This document shows positions 1-8,643 of a stretch of DNA of 64,000 nt, in pieces (position 1 is the stretch's first letter; every line of letters begins with the position of its first letter). The DNA comes from DASSUW01 sp963835525 (GTDB lineage Bacteria > Actinomycetota > Thermoleophilia > Solirubrobacterales > Solirubrobacteraceae). The position numbers and the translations under genes are program-made. The notes beneath the pieces were generated by a model that was not told where the DNA came from, made no database searches, and saw only the letters and a program-made list of their open reading frames with translations. The DNA is taken from the NCBI GenBank assembly GCA_963835525.1, contig CAWIFM010000003.1, positions 434,001 through 498,000 on the forward strand. The letters are read 5' to 3'.

Positions 1-2
1 CG

Positions 3-334
3 ATCTTCAACGCGCCCGAGCACCCCTACACGTGGGGCCTGCTGAGCTCGATCCCGCGCATGGACGCCCCGCGCGGTGAGGAGCTGGTGCCGATCCCGGG
101 CCGGCCGCCGTCGCTCATCAACCTCCCCGGCGGCTGCTCGTTCCACCCGCGCTGCCCGTACGTGCGCGACGCGCACCGGCGCGTGGAGCCGACGCTCGAG
201 CCGGTGGCGGACAATTCGGACCACAAGGTCGCCTGCCTGCTCGACTCCGGCACGCGCCGCAAGCTGTGGGACGAGCTGCAGTCCGGCGTCAAGCCCGAGG
301 AGGCGCGCAAGGACGTCATCGAGGAGGCTGCGCC

Positions 335-338
<4 letters not shown>
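3..338 (+). CDS. Oligopeptide/dipeptide ABC transporter ATP-binding protein (OppD/DppD type), C-terminal end
   Basis: Only the last ~111 residues lie in the window; the gene enters from the left edge in an open frame. What is visible is the tail that follows the ATPase core in OppD/DppD proteins: EHPYTWGLL (the usual HPYT-L-S motif) and then the cysteine-containing oligopeptide C-terminal domain (GGCSFHPRCP ... HKVACL). Three cysteines of the usual four-cysteine pattern are seen; the third position is a histidine. The stop overlaps the GTG of the next ATPase gene (GTGA), so the two are translationally coupled and probably form the OppD/OppF pair of one peptide importer at the cytoplasmic membrane. 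Walker motifs lie outside the window. Confidence 0.85.
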
Positions 339-1340
<1,002 letters not shown>

Positions 1341-1360
<20 letters not shown>

Positions 1361-1652
1361 CCAGCTTCGCCAGGCGCTCGTCCCACTCGGCGCCGACCTC
1401 GGTCATCCACCGCATGGCGTCTGCCAGCGGCGCGGGCGTGAGCGTGTAGCGCGTCTCGCGCCCCTCGCGGCGCGCGGTGACGAGCCCGGCGTCGGAGAGC
1501 GAGTGAAGGTGCTTGGAGACGGCCTGGCGGCTCATCGGGAGGTCGCCGGCCAGCGACGAGGCGGTCAGGCCGGGCTGGTCGGCGAGCGTGCGCATGACCT
1601 CGCGGCGCGTGGGGTCGGCGAGCGCCCCGAAGACCTCGTTCAGGCCGGGCAC
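1341..1652 (-). CDS. ArsR-family winged-helix transcriptional regulator
   Basis: 103 residues starting at a GTG. The sequence VFGALADPTRREVMRTL followed by a winged helix-turn-helix (MSRQAVSKHLHSLSDAGLV, then RREGRETRY for the wing) is typical of the ArsR subclass that pairs with SRPBCC proteins. No cysteine metal-binding motif is visible, so metal sensing is not indicated. The start overlaps the end of the upstream SRPBCC gene by 13 bp, so the two form one operon. Such regulators usually repress their own promoter, and two matching palindromes lie at 1969-2025 just ahead of the operon. The inducer cannot be told from sequence. Confidence 0.88.
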
Positions 1653-1978
1653 AGCATGGCGGCCGACGCCAGCGCGGAGAGCTTCGGGCCCCACACCGTG
1701 TCGTGGCGCTCCTCGGTCACCGTGAAGCGCGTGCCGCCCGGGTGATCGTCGAGCCGCCATTCGACGCGCGAGCCGCCCCAGGTGAAGACGATCCGCTCCT
1801 CGGCCTCGACCAGCTCGATCACGCCGTCGCGCTCGTCCGCGTGGATCGGCGCACCCTCCTCGGCCTCGAACTCGACGTCGTCGGCGAGCCACTCGCGCAG
1901 CTCGTCCTCCTCGGTGACCAGCTCCCACGCCCGCTCGCGCGGCACGGGGAGGACGATCTCGCGGGTTACGCAACTCAT
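1640..1978 (-). CDS. SRPBCC (Aha1/START-like) domain protein
   Basis: 112 residues from ATG 1978. The opening TREIVLPVPRERAWEL and the central FTWGGSRVEWRLDD are those of SRPBCC/AHSA1-type ligand-binding helix-grip proteins, which commonly share an operon with ArsR-family regulators. The ATG at 1978 is preferred over one 39 bp upstream because the conserved fold begins there and a TACTAT -10 box lies 9 bp ahead, giving an almost leaderless message. Encoded first in the operon with the ArsR gene downstream, the reverse of the more usual order. The ligand is unknown. Confidence 0.82.
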   Translation of the reverse strand: MSCVTREIVLPVPRERAWELVTEEDELREWLADDVEFEAEEGAPIHADERDGVIELVEAEERIVFTWGGSRVEWRLDDHPGGTRFTVTEERHDTVWGPKLSALASAAMLCPA

Positions 1979-2025
1979 AGGTTGCGCATAGTACCATGGG
2001 CGGAAACGTGCAACCAATTGGTTGC
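1969..2025. promoter_or_regulatory. Twin palindromic operators and promoter of the SRPBCC-ArsR operon
   Basis: Two inverted repeats share the half-site GCAAC/GTTGC with a 6-bp centre: CGCAAC-N6-GTTGCG at 1969-1986, over the SRPBCC start codon, and the perfect 16-bp palindrome GCAACCAATTGGTTGC at 2010-2025. Their centres are 40 bp apart, about four helical turns. On the minus strand a -10 box TACTAT (1993-1988) lies between them, with a TTGGTT -35-like element inside the distal palindrome at 18-bp spacing. This looks like an autoregulatory ArsR operator pair; the distal site also sits 12 bp ahead of the clpP start. Confidence 0.72.
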
Positions 2026-2037
2026 GGAAAGGACGCC

Positions 2038-2643
2038 ATGCCCCTTGTTCCCGTCGTCATCCAGCAGGACGCTCGCGGAGAGCGCTCGTTCGACATCTAC
2101 TCGCGCCTGCTGCGCGAGCGCGTGGTCTTCGTCGGCACGCCGATCGACGACCAGATCGCCAACGTCGTCGTCGCCCAGCTCCTGCACCTCGAGGCCGAGG
2201 ACCCCGACAAGGACATCTCGATGTACATCAACTCGCCGGGCGGCGTCGTCTACTCGGGCCTGGCGATCTACGACACGATGCAGTTCATCAAGCCCGAAGT
2301 GGCCACCGTGTGCTGCGGCGTGGCGATGTCGATGGGCTCGCTGCTGCTGGCCGGCGGCTCGCCCGGCAAGCGCTCGGCGCTGCCGAACTCGCGCATCCTC
2401 GTCCACCAGCCGAGCGGCGGCTTCCAGGGCCAGGCCTCGGACATCCAGATCCACGCCCGCGAGGCGCTCGAGCTACGCAAGCGGGTCGAGGAGATCTACG
2501 CGCACCACACCGGCAAGCCGGTCGAGGAGATCTCCGAGGCGCTCGAGCGGGACCGCTTCTTCACGCCCGAGCAGGCGACCGACTTCGGCCTCGTCGACCA
2601 CGTGATGTCGTATCGGAACGGCTACTCGCCGTCGTCTTCGTAA
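2038..2643 (+). CDS. clpP: ATP-dependent Clp protease proteolytic subunit ClpP
   Basis: 201 residues, normal ClpP length. The catalytic triad is visible as Ser98 (GVAMSMGS), His123 (LVHQPSGG) and Asp172 (ERDRFF). The substrate-contact segment INSPGG is at 65-70. The ATG at 2038 is chosen over one at 1996 because GGAAAGG lies 5 bp upstream and the protein then begins like other ClpPs (PLVPVVI). ClpP forms a heptameric-ring barrel in the cytosol and degrades proteins fed by Clp/Hsp100 ATPases. Actinobacteria usually carry paired clpP1P2 genes; this copy stands alone and divergent from the ArsR operon. Its 3' end overlaps a convergent gene by 22 bp. Confidence 0.95.
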   Translation: MPLVPVVIQQDARGERSFDIYSRLLRERVVFVGTPIDDQIANVVVAQLLHLEAEDPDKDISMYINSPGGVVYSGLAIYDTMQFIKPEVATVCCGVAMSMGSLLLAGGSPGKRSALPNSRILVHQPSGGFQGQASDIQIHAREALELRKRVEEIYAHHTGKPVEEISEALERDRFFTPEQATDFGLVDHVMSYRNGYSPSSS

Positions 2644-3242
2644 AGCGACTCGCGTGCCAGCTCGTTGCCGGACATCCCCCAGAGCGCGATCTCCAGGTAG
2701 TCGCCGCGGTAGGCGTCGGGCGCGATCAGCGTGTAGCGATCGCTCGCCAGGACGCACTGGTCGACGGTCAGGCCGGTCAGCTCGGCGGTCGCGATCGCGC
2801 CGCCGCGCACCATCGGGACGCCCCACACGAGGGTCATGGCCGCCACCTCGCCGTTCTCGCCGCGCCAGCCGCCGATCACCTCCTCGCACAGGTCCATCTT
2901 CCAGTCCGGGTTGCGCTCGGAGGTCTCGTCGGTGAAGTCGGCCCACGAGTAGAAGTCGCCCGGCTCCGCGCCGTCCTCGCCCGGCACGTAGGAGACGTAG
3001 CCGAAGAGGTCGAGCGCGTTGGCGGTGCGCGAGGTCACCGGCACGAAGGTGCGGCCCGCCCAAGTGCGGTCCGGGAACCAGCTCAGCTCGCCCGGGTCGC
3101 CGAGCTCGGTGCCCTCGGTGTCGATCCGCAGCGCGGCGCCGAGGAACTCAGCCTGGAGAGTCTCGGCCCAGCGCCCGGAGGCGATCGGCTCCTGCGGGGG
3201 CTCGGCGGCGAAGCGGCAGACGAATCGGTCCTCGGGAGGCAT
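2622..3242 (-). CDS. Hypothetical protein, 206 aa
   Basis: Not recognised. The protein is acidic, without signal peptide or membrane segments, and begins MPPEDRFVCRF. It is rich in aromatic and acidic residues (GDFYSWADF, NPDWKMDLCEEVIGGWRGE) and codes with the same third-position GC as its neighbours. It is the last gene of the minus-strand run that includes dtd, 13 bp downstream of the dtd stop. Its stop lies inside the end of clpP on the other strand. Predicted cytosolic; no catalytic motif is evident. Confidence 0.7.
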   Translation of the reverse strand: MPPEDRFVCRFAAEPPQEPIASGRWAETLQAEFLGAALRIDTEGTELGDPGELSWFPDRTWAGRTFVPVTSRTANALDLFGYVSYVPGEDGAEPGDFYSWADFTDETSERNPDWKMDLCEEVIGGWRGENGEVAAMTLVWGVPMVRGGAIATAELTGLTVDQCVLASDRYTLIAPDAYRGDYLEIALWGMSGNELARESLYEDDGE

Positions 3243-3255
3243 ACGGCGGCGCAGA

Positions 3256-3675
3256 CTACGGCACTTCGATGAGCAGCGTCACCGGGCCGTCGTTGACCAG
3301 CTCGACGTCCATGTGGGCGCCGAACACGCCGCGCTGCGCTCCGAGGCGGTCGGCGAAGCGCTCGTACAGCGGCTCCGCCTGCTCGGGCCGGGCTGCGGCC
3401 GCATAGGCGGGCCGGTTGCCCTTGCGCGCGTCGCCGTAGAGCGTGAACTGGGAGACGCACAACACCTCACGGTCGCCGAGCGGCTCGTTCATCCGGCCGT
3501 CGGCGTCCGGGAAGATCCGCAGGGCGCGCACCTTGTCCGCCAGCTTGTCGGCATCGGCCTCCGTGTCGTCGTGCGTGACGCCGAGCAGCACGAGCAGGCC
3601 CGGTCCGATCTCGCCCACTCGCGTGCCTTCCGCGTCCACCGACGCCCGGCTCACCCGCTGCACCAGCGCGCGCAT
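3256..3675 (-). CDS. dtd: D-aminoacyl-tRNA deacylase
   Basis: 139 residues, close to the family's usual ~145. Both signature motifs are present: SQFTLYGD near residue 77 and NDGPVT near residue 128. The start MRALVQRVSRASV is canonical. The enzyme hydrolyses D-amino acids, and glycine mischarged on tRNA-Ala, from tRNA in the cytosol as a proofreading step. ATG 3675 lies 4 bp after the stop of the AEC carrier gene, so it is cotranscribed with it. Identification is firm. Confidence 0.95.
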   Translation of the reverse strand: MRALVQRVSRASVDAEGTRVGEIGPGLLVLLGVTHDDTEADADKLADKVRALRIFPDADGRMNEPLGDREVLCVSQFTLYGDARKGNRPAYAAAARPEQAEPLYERFADRLGAQRGVFGAHMDVELVNDGPVTLLIEVP

Positions 3676-3679
3676 GCCC

Positions 3680-4600
3680 TCAAACGATGACGGATGCGAC
3701 GAGCAGGATCGGCACCGTGATCATCGTCGTCCACACGATCAGCCCGGCCGCGAACGGGATGTCGAGCCCGTAGACGTGGGCCAGGACGACGATGTGCAGC
3801 CCGGCCGGCATCGCGGCCATCAGCAGGAAGGCGGCCGGCAGGTCGATGAACGGCGCCGCGAGCAGGAACAGCAGTCCGGGCGCCACCACGCCGCGCAGCA
3901 GGATCGAGGCGCCGATCCCCGGGGTGAGCGGCGGCGGGAACACGAGGGCGCCGTCGTCCGCCTCCTCGGCGAGCGTGACGCCGATCGCGAAGAAGCCGAG
4001 CACGGGCACCGTCAGGACGAGCAGACGTGCGGCGTCGACGAGCACGTCGGGGGCCAGCGCGTCCGGCGCCACGGCTCCCAGCAGGATCGCGACCAGCGGC
4101 GGGTTGCGCACGAAGAAGGCGCGCACCCGGTCGCGCACGGTCTCGCCCGCCTTGGTCCCCGTGGCCGCGGCGATGGCGAACGAGCCGATGAAGAACATCG
4201 GCTGCTGGACGAGCGAGTCGTAGACCACGCCCTCGGACAGGTGGTCGAAGCCGAGCAGCGCGGCGACCACGGCGAGCCCGAGCAGCGCGGTGTTGGCCTG
4301 CAGGCCGGAGATGGCCAGCACGCCGGCGGAGGGAGGCGGCAGGCGCAGCAGGCGGCTGCCGATGAGCCAGCCCGCCAGCGCGGTCAGCGCGAGGGCGATC
4401 CATCCGAGCACGAGGCCGATGCCGACGTCGGCCCGCACCTCGAGCCGCGCCATGTTGAAGAAGGCGACGACCGGCATCACCACGTAGAGCAGGAACGTGA
4501 GGATGCGGCGCGCCCACACGCCCGCGCGCGCCCCCGCCCGCCGCTCCGCCCCCACCCCCGCCGCGAGCGACGCGGCGATGGCGAGGGCGATGAAGATCAC
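3680..4600 (-). CDS. AEC (auxin efflux carrier) family transporter
   Basis: 306 residues, nearly all in about ten hydrophobic segments, as in the AEC/BART family. The central LQANTALLGLAVV resembles the conserved N-x-A-x-x-G region of these carriers. The GTG at 4600 overlaps the stop of the upstream GGDEF-EAL gene (GTGA), and translation from it begins directly with a membrane segment (VIFIALAIAASLAAG). Likely an inner-membrane permease for an organic anion; substrates of bacterial AEC proteins include malate and malonate, but nothing here identifies the cargo. Confidence 0.85.
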   Translation of the reverse strand: MIFIALAIAASLAAGVGAERRAGARAGVWARRILTFLLYVVMPVVAFFNMARLEVRADVGIGLVLGWIALALTALAGWLIGSRLLRLPPPSAGVLAISGLQANTALLGLAVVAALLGFDHLSEGVVYDSLVQQPMFFIGSFAIAAATGTKAGETVRDRVRAFFVRNPPLVAILLGAVAPDALAPDVLVDAARLLVLTVPVLGFFAIGVTLAEEADDGALVFPPPLTPGIGASILLRGVVAPGLLFLLAAPFIDLPAAFLLMAAMPAGLHIVVLAHVYGLDIPFAAGLIVWTTMITVPILLVASVIV

Positions 4601-6891
4601 CGCGGCAGGGTATTCAGCAAGGCCGCTCGCACGGCGTGCCGGTCGGCCGGCTTGCGCTCCACCAGCCAGCGGGCGAGCGGGGCCGGGCGGCCGATGTGGA
4701 AGCCCTGGACGAAGTCGACGCCGAGGCGCCGCACCAGGTCGAGGGTCTCTTCGTCGCCGACCATCTCGGCCACCGTGCTCTTGCCGAGCCCGCGCGCGAT
4801 ATCCACCACGGCCCGGATGACGAGCTGGTCGGTGCGGTCGGCCACGCAGCCGCGCACGAACTCGCCGTCGATCTTCAGGTAGTCGAACGGCAGGTGCTTG
4901 AGGTAGTAGAAGGAGGCGAAGGCGGCGCCGAAGTCGTCGAGCGCGAAGCGGCAGCCGAGCGCGGCGAGCCGGTGCGCGAACTCCTGCGCCCGCGGGATGT
5001 TGGCGACCGCGGTGGTCTCGGTGATCTCGAAGATGACCTGCGCCGGGTCGACCTCGTTGGTGCGCAGCTCGTGCTCGATCAGCGCCAGCAGCTCGGGGTC
5101 GCCGGCCGAGCGGCCCGAGATGTTGATCTCGAACGTCAGCCGGCGGCCGCGGCGGTTCTCCTCGGCCAGCATGGCGATCGAGCGCGTGACGACCCAGCGG
5201 TCGATCGCGCCGATCAGGTCGTAGCGCTCCGCGGCGGGCAGGAAGGCGGCCGGCGAGATCAGCTCGCCGAGCGGGTCGCGCAGCCGCAGCAGCAGCTCGA
5301 ACTGGCTGGTGTCGCCGGTCGCGAGGTTCATGATCGGCTGCGCCTGGAGGACGAAGCGGTCCTCGTCGAGGCCGTCGCGGATCACGTCGGGCCACGACAC
5401 GCGGCCTTGGCTCGAAGTGCGGCCGACCGGCCGGTGGGCGACCGCACGGTCGCGGCCGGCGTCCTTGGCCTCGTACATGGCGAGGTCGGCGTTGGCGAGC
5501 ACGTCGTCGGCGTCCAGGCCCTGCTCGTCGAAGCAGGCGATGCCGATGCTGGCGCTGACCGTCCGCAGCCGCCCGGAGGGGCTCGAGATGCGCTGGCCGC
5601 GGACGGCGTCGAGCACGTCGGCGGCGGCCTGGTCGACGTCCCCGTCGGGCACCAGCAGCGCCAGCTCGTCGCCGCCGAGCCGGCCGATCGCCACGCGGTC
5701 GCCGAGGCGCGTGCGCAGCGCGTCGGCGAGCGAGACGATGAGCTCGTCGCCCACGCCGTGGCCGAGCGTGTCGTTGATGTTCTTGAAGTGGTCGAGGTCG
5801 AGGACGAGCACGCCGCCGGCGGGGCCGTAGCGGCTGACGTGCTCGAGGTGGGCCTCGAGCGCGCGCGTGAAGGCGCGGCGGTTCAGCAGGCCGGTGAGCG
5901 GGTCGTGGTCGGCCAGGTAGCGCAGCTCGGTCTCGTAGCGGCGGCGCTCGGTGATGTCCTGCGCCTGCAGGAGCACGTGCTGCGGGACGCCGGCGCCGTC
6001 GCGCACGAGCGTGAGGTTGACGGCCGCCCAGACGATCGTGCCCGCCGGGTGCAGCCAGCGCCGCTCGCCGCGCACCGAGGCGGCGTCGCCGCGGGCCAGG
6101 CGCGCGAGCGCGTGCGACTCCTCGTCGCGGTCCTCGGGGTGCACGAGGCGCACGATCGGCGTGCCCTCGAGCTCGTCCTGGGCGCGCCCCGTGAACGAGC
6201 ACAGCGCGCGGTTGACCTGCAGGAAGCGGCCGTCGATGGTGGCGATCGCCATCCCGATCGGCGCCTCCTCGAAGGCGGTGCGGAAGCGCGCCTCGGCGTC
6301 GGCCTGCAGGCGCTCGGCCTCGGCCTGCGCGTGGACGTCGCGGATCGTGGCGTGGATCTCCGACAGGGCGCCGCCGTCGCGCACGGCCACGAGATGGACC
6401 TCGGCCCAGCGCCAGGCGCCGTCGGCGCGGCGCAGGCGAACGGTGAGGGAGGCGTCCTCCTCGCCGGTCACCAGCCGGCGCATGGCGGCGACGGTGGTGC
6501 CGGCGTCGCCGGGATGGACGAGGTCGGCACCACGCGTGCCGATCAGCGTGCCGGGGGCGAGGTCGAGCAGCTCGAGGCAGCCCTCGGAGATCTCCTGGAC
6601 CGTCCCGTCGGGCGCGAACGTGGCCAGGACGTCGCCGGTGTGGTGGGCCAGCTCGCGCGAGCGCGCGTCTGCGGCGCGGCGGGCGGACTCGGCGCGGTCG
6701 CGCGCCGCCAGGGCGGCGCTCTCACGGCGCTGGCCGCGGCCGGCGTCGACGCCGAGCCAGACCAGCGCGAGTCCCGCCACCACCAGCCATGCCGACAGCG
6801 GCAGCGGCGCGCCCACGACCGGCCCCAGCGCTCCGGCCAGCGCCGTGAGGACGCCTAGAACGGCAGCGCTACGGCTGTGGCTCGAGCTCAC
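4597..6891 (-). CDS. Membrane-anchored PAS-PAS-GGDEF-EAL cyclic di-GMP protein
   Basis: About 764 residues. Order: two N-terminal hydrophobic segments, a short coiled region (AARDRAESARRAADAR), two PAS domains, a GGDEF domain (DPLTGLLNRRAF ... RLGGDELALLV) and an EAL domain. GGDEL is a functional variant of GGDEF in many enzymes. EAL reads ELL, but the catalytic and metal residues look conserved (FEINISG, FEITET, DDFG, LKID, VAEM, QGFHIG), so both cyclase and phosphodiesterase activity are possible. The GTG at 6891 follows AAAAGAGAC; TTG 6909 is an alternative. The 3' end overlaps the AEC gene by 4 bp. A cytoplasmic sensor tethered to the membrane; the PAS ligand is unknown. Confidence 0.9.
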   Translation of the reverse strand: MSSSHSRSAAVLGVLTALAGALGPVVGAPLPLSAWLVVAGLALVWLGVDAGRGQRRESAALAARDRAESARRAADARSRELAHHTGDVLATFAPDGTVQEISEGCLELLDLAPGTLIGTRGADLVHPGDAGTTVAAMRRLVTGEEDASLTVRLRRADGAWRWAEVHLVAVRDGGALSEIHATIRDVHAQAEAERLQADAEARFRTAFEEAPIGMAIATIDGRFLQVNRALCSFTGRAQDELEGTPIVRLVHPEDRDEESHALARLARGDAASVRGERRWLHPAGTIVWAAVNLTLVRDGAGVPQHVLLQAQDITERRRYETELRYLADHDPLTGLLNRRAFTRALEAHLEHVSRYGPAGGVLVLDLDHFKNINDTLGHGVGDELIVSLADALRTRLGDRVAIGRLGGDELALLVPDGDVDQAAADVLDAVRGQRISSPSGRLRTVSASIGIACFDEQGLDADDVLANADLAMYEAKDAGRDRAVAHRPVGRTSSQGRVSWPDVIRDGLDEDRFVLQAQPIMNLATGDTSQFELLLRLRDPLGELISPAAFLPAAERYDLIGAIDRWVVTRSIAMLAEENRRGRRLTFEINISGRSAGDPELLALIEHELRTNEVDPAQVIFEITETTAVANIPRAQEFAHRLAALGCRFALDDFGAAFASFYYLKHLPFDYLKIDGEFVRGCVADRTDQLVIRAVVDIARGLGKSTVAEMVGDEETLDLVRRLGVDFVQGFHIGRPAPLARWLVERKPADRHAVRAALLNTLPR

Positions 6892-6922
6892 CCGTCTCTT
6901 TTCGGCCAACGAGGGCCGCGGC

Positions 6923-7903
6923 TCAAATGTCGCGCAGCTCGGCGGCGGCCTGCTCGGGCGCTGTGATGCAGAGATTGAGGCCGGCGCCGAGCTCGAGCCC
7001 GGCGAGATGGGTCAGCCGCGGCAGGAGGTCGATCCGCCAGCAGAAGTGGTCGGCGCCGGAGGGGGCGGTGCGCACCCACAGGTTCAGCGGCGGGCTGGCG
7101 CCCAGCCGGCGGGCGAGCCGGCCGAGCACGTCGTGCAGCAGCGCGGCGCCGAGCGGGCCGTCGTCCTCGAAGCGCGCCCGCGGGGTGCGGGGGGCGATCA
7201 TGATCTGGAAGGGGACCCGCGAGGCATACGGGACCATCGCCACCGCCTCGTCGTCGATGGCGACGATCCGCTCGCGCCGGCGGACCTCCTCCTGCACGAG
7301 GTCGCCGAGCAGGTTGCCGCCCATCGTGCGCGTGGCGTACGCCGTGAAGCGCTCGCGCTCGCGGGCGATGGCGGCGGGCACGAAGCGCAGCGCGTAGAGC
7401 TGGGCGTGGGTGTGCGGCAGCGAGGCGCCGGCCTCGCGGCGCTCGTTGACGATCAGGTGGCGGCACGCGCAGCCGGCATGGGCGCGCATGCGCTCGCGCC
7501 AGGCGTCCATGGCGAGTCCGAGCTGGGCGGGCTCGAGCTCGACGAGCGAGTTGACGACGTCGGGCGCGTTGACGATCACCTCGTGGTGACCGGCCGCCGG
7601 CTGGGCCGTGTAGAGGTCGGGGTTCGCCTCGCGCTCCGGCTCGTGGGCGTCCTGGGTGAGCGCGGGATAGAGGTTCGGCACCACGCGCACGGTCCAGCCC
7701 GGCGTGTCCGGCCCGCCGCCGTCGGGCCGCACCGCGTACACCTCGGGAGGCGTCCGGTCCTCGTGGCCGGGCGCGAAGGGGTCCTTGGAGGCGTCGATCG
7801 GCGGCGGCGGCTGGAGGTCGAAGTGGCCGCCGGGGCGGTCGGCGCGGGCCGACGCGATGATGCTCCTCAGACCCGTGAGCGGGTCGACGCGCAGCTCGTT
7901 CAC
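6923..7903 (-). CDS. galT: Galactose-1-phosphate uridylyltransferase
   Basis: 326 residues. The HIT-type active site reads HTHAQ at 164-168, where the classical family has HPHGQ; the nucleophilic histidine (H166) and downstream Gln are kept. Other family segments are visible (RVVPNLYPAL, HHEVIVNAPDV, FQIMIAPRTPRA). Transfers UMP between UDP-glucose and galactose-1-phosphate in the Leloir pathway, or acts as a related nucleotidyl transferase. GTG 7903 overlaps the upstream thioredoxin stop (GTGA). No other Leloir gene is in the window, so the substrate is less certain than the family. Confidence 0.85.
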   Translation of the reverse strand: MNELRVDPLTGLRSIIASARADRPGGHFDLQPPPPIDASKDPFAPGHEDRTPPEVYAVRPDGGGPDTPGWTVRVVPNLYPALTQDAHEPEREANPDLYTAQPAAGHHEVIVNAPDVVNSLVELEPAQLGLAMDAWRERMRAHAGCACRHLIVNERREAGASLPHTHAQLYALRFVPAAIARERERFTAYATRTMGGNLLGDLVQEEVRRRERIVAIDDEAVAMVPYASRVPFQIMIAPRTPRARFEDDGPLGAALLHDVLGRLARRLGASPPLNLWVRTAPSGADHFCWRIDLLPRLTHLAGLELGAGLNLCITAPEQAAAELRDI

Positions 7904-8469
7904 AGGTACTTGTCGATGTCGGCCTCGAGCTCGGCGCGCGAGGTGTACTCGCCGGCCTTCACGAAGGCGGTCTTGCCGTCGGCGCCGACGAAGATCGTCA
8001 TCGGGAAGAACTTGGCCGCCTTCAGCTCTTCGGCGATGTCCTCGTCGGGGTCCTCGTATGAGGGATAGGGCAGCGGGCGCTCGCCGAGGAACTTCTCCGC
8101 CGCGGGGCGCTTGTCCCCGGCGTTGACGCCGAGGAAGGCGACCTCCTTGCCGCGATCGGCGGCGACCTGCTGGAAGATCGGGAACTCGGCGCGGCAGGGG
8201 CGGCACCACGAGGCCCACTTGTTGATGACGATCGGATGGCCCTCGAGCGCTTTGACGCGCTTGTCGAAGCCGCCCTCGAGGATCGTGTTCGACTGCTCGT
8301 AGAGGGCGGCGAGCGGCGGGGGCGCGCCCGCCAGCTTCTGCTGGGCGGCATCGAGATCGAACGCCTGGGCCGCCGTTCCGGGGTCCTCGTCGCGGCCCGC
8401 CTGGCCCAGCCCGATGACCACGACAGCCACCAGCGCCGCGGCGGCCAGGATGTACAGAACACGGCGCAT
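7900..8469 (-). CDS. Membrane-anchored TlpA/ResA-like thioredoxin
   Basis: 189 residues. An N-terminal membrane anchor or signal (MRRVLYILAAAALVAVVVIG) is followed by a linker and a thioredoxin fold with WCRPC at 88-92 (INKWASWCRPC) and the cis-proline region KFFPMTIFV. Such extracytoplasmic oxidoreductases reduce or isomerise disulfides, for example in cytochrome c maturation, which fits the ccm genes elsewhere in the window although they are not adjacent. It is the first gene of the minus-strand run down to 2622. ATG 8469 gives the start right at the hydrophobic anchor. Confidence 0.88.
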   Translation of the reverse strand: MRRVLYILAAAALVAVVVIGLGQAGRDEDPGTAAQAFDLDAAQQKLAGAPPPLAALYEQSNTILEGGFDKRVKALEGHPIVINKWASWCRPCRAEFPIFQQVAADRGKEVAFLGVNAGDKRPAAEKFLGERPLPYPSYEDPDEDIAEELKAAKFFPMTIFVGADGKTAFVKAGEYTSRAELEADIDKYL

Positions 8470-8596
8470 TGGGGTCCTCAGACTGGCAGATCGCGCCGGA
8501 CCTGCTGTAATAGGTCTCGCCTCGCAGGGACGACCCGCTTTCGAGAACCGGCGGGCAGCGCAGGTCCCTCGGAGCCCTGAGATCCCCGCAGCGCGC

Positions 8597-8624
8597 AAGA
8601 CCGCGCGGAGTAGACCGCGGTCTT
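8597..8624. other. Perfect 9-bp stem hairpin in the helicase 5' region
   Basis: AAGACCGCG (8597-8605) and CGCGGTCTT (8616-8624) pair perfectly around a 10-nt loop. It ends 19 bp before the helicase ATG in the 174-bp gap between the divergent thioredoxin and helicase genes. No T-run follows, so it is not a standard terminator; an operator or 5'-UTR structure is more likely. Nothing else recognisable was seen in the gap. Confidence 0.5.
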
Positions 8625-8643
8625 TACTGAATCAACGCCTTTC

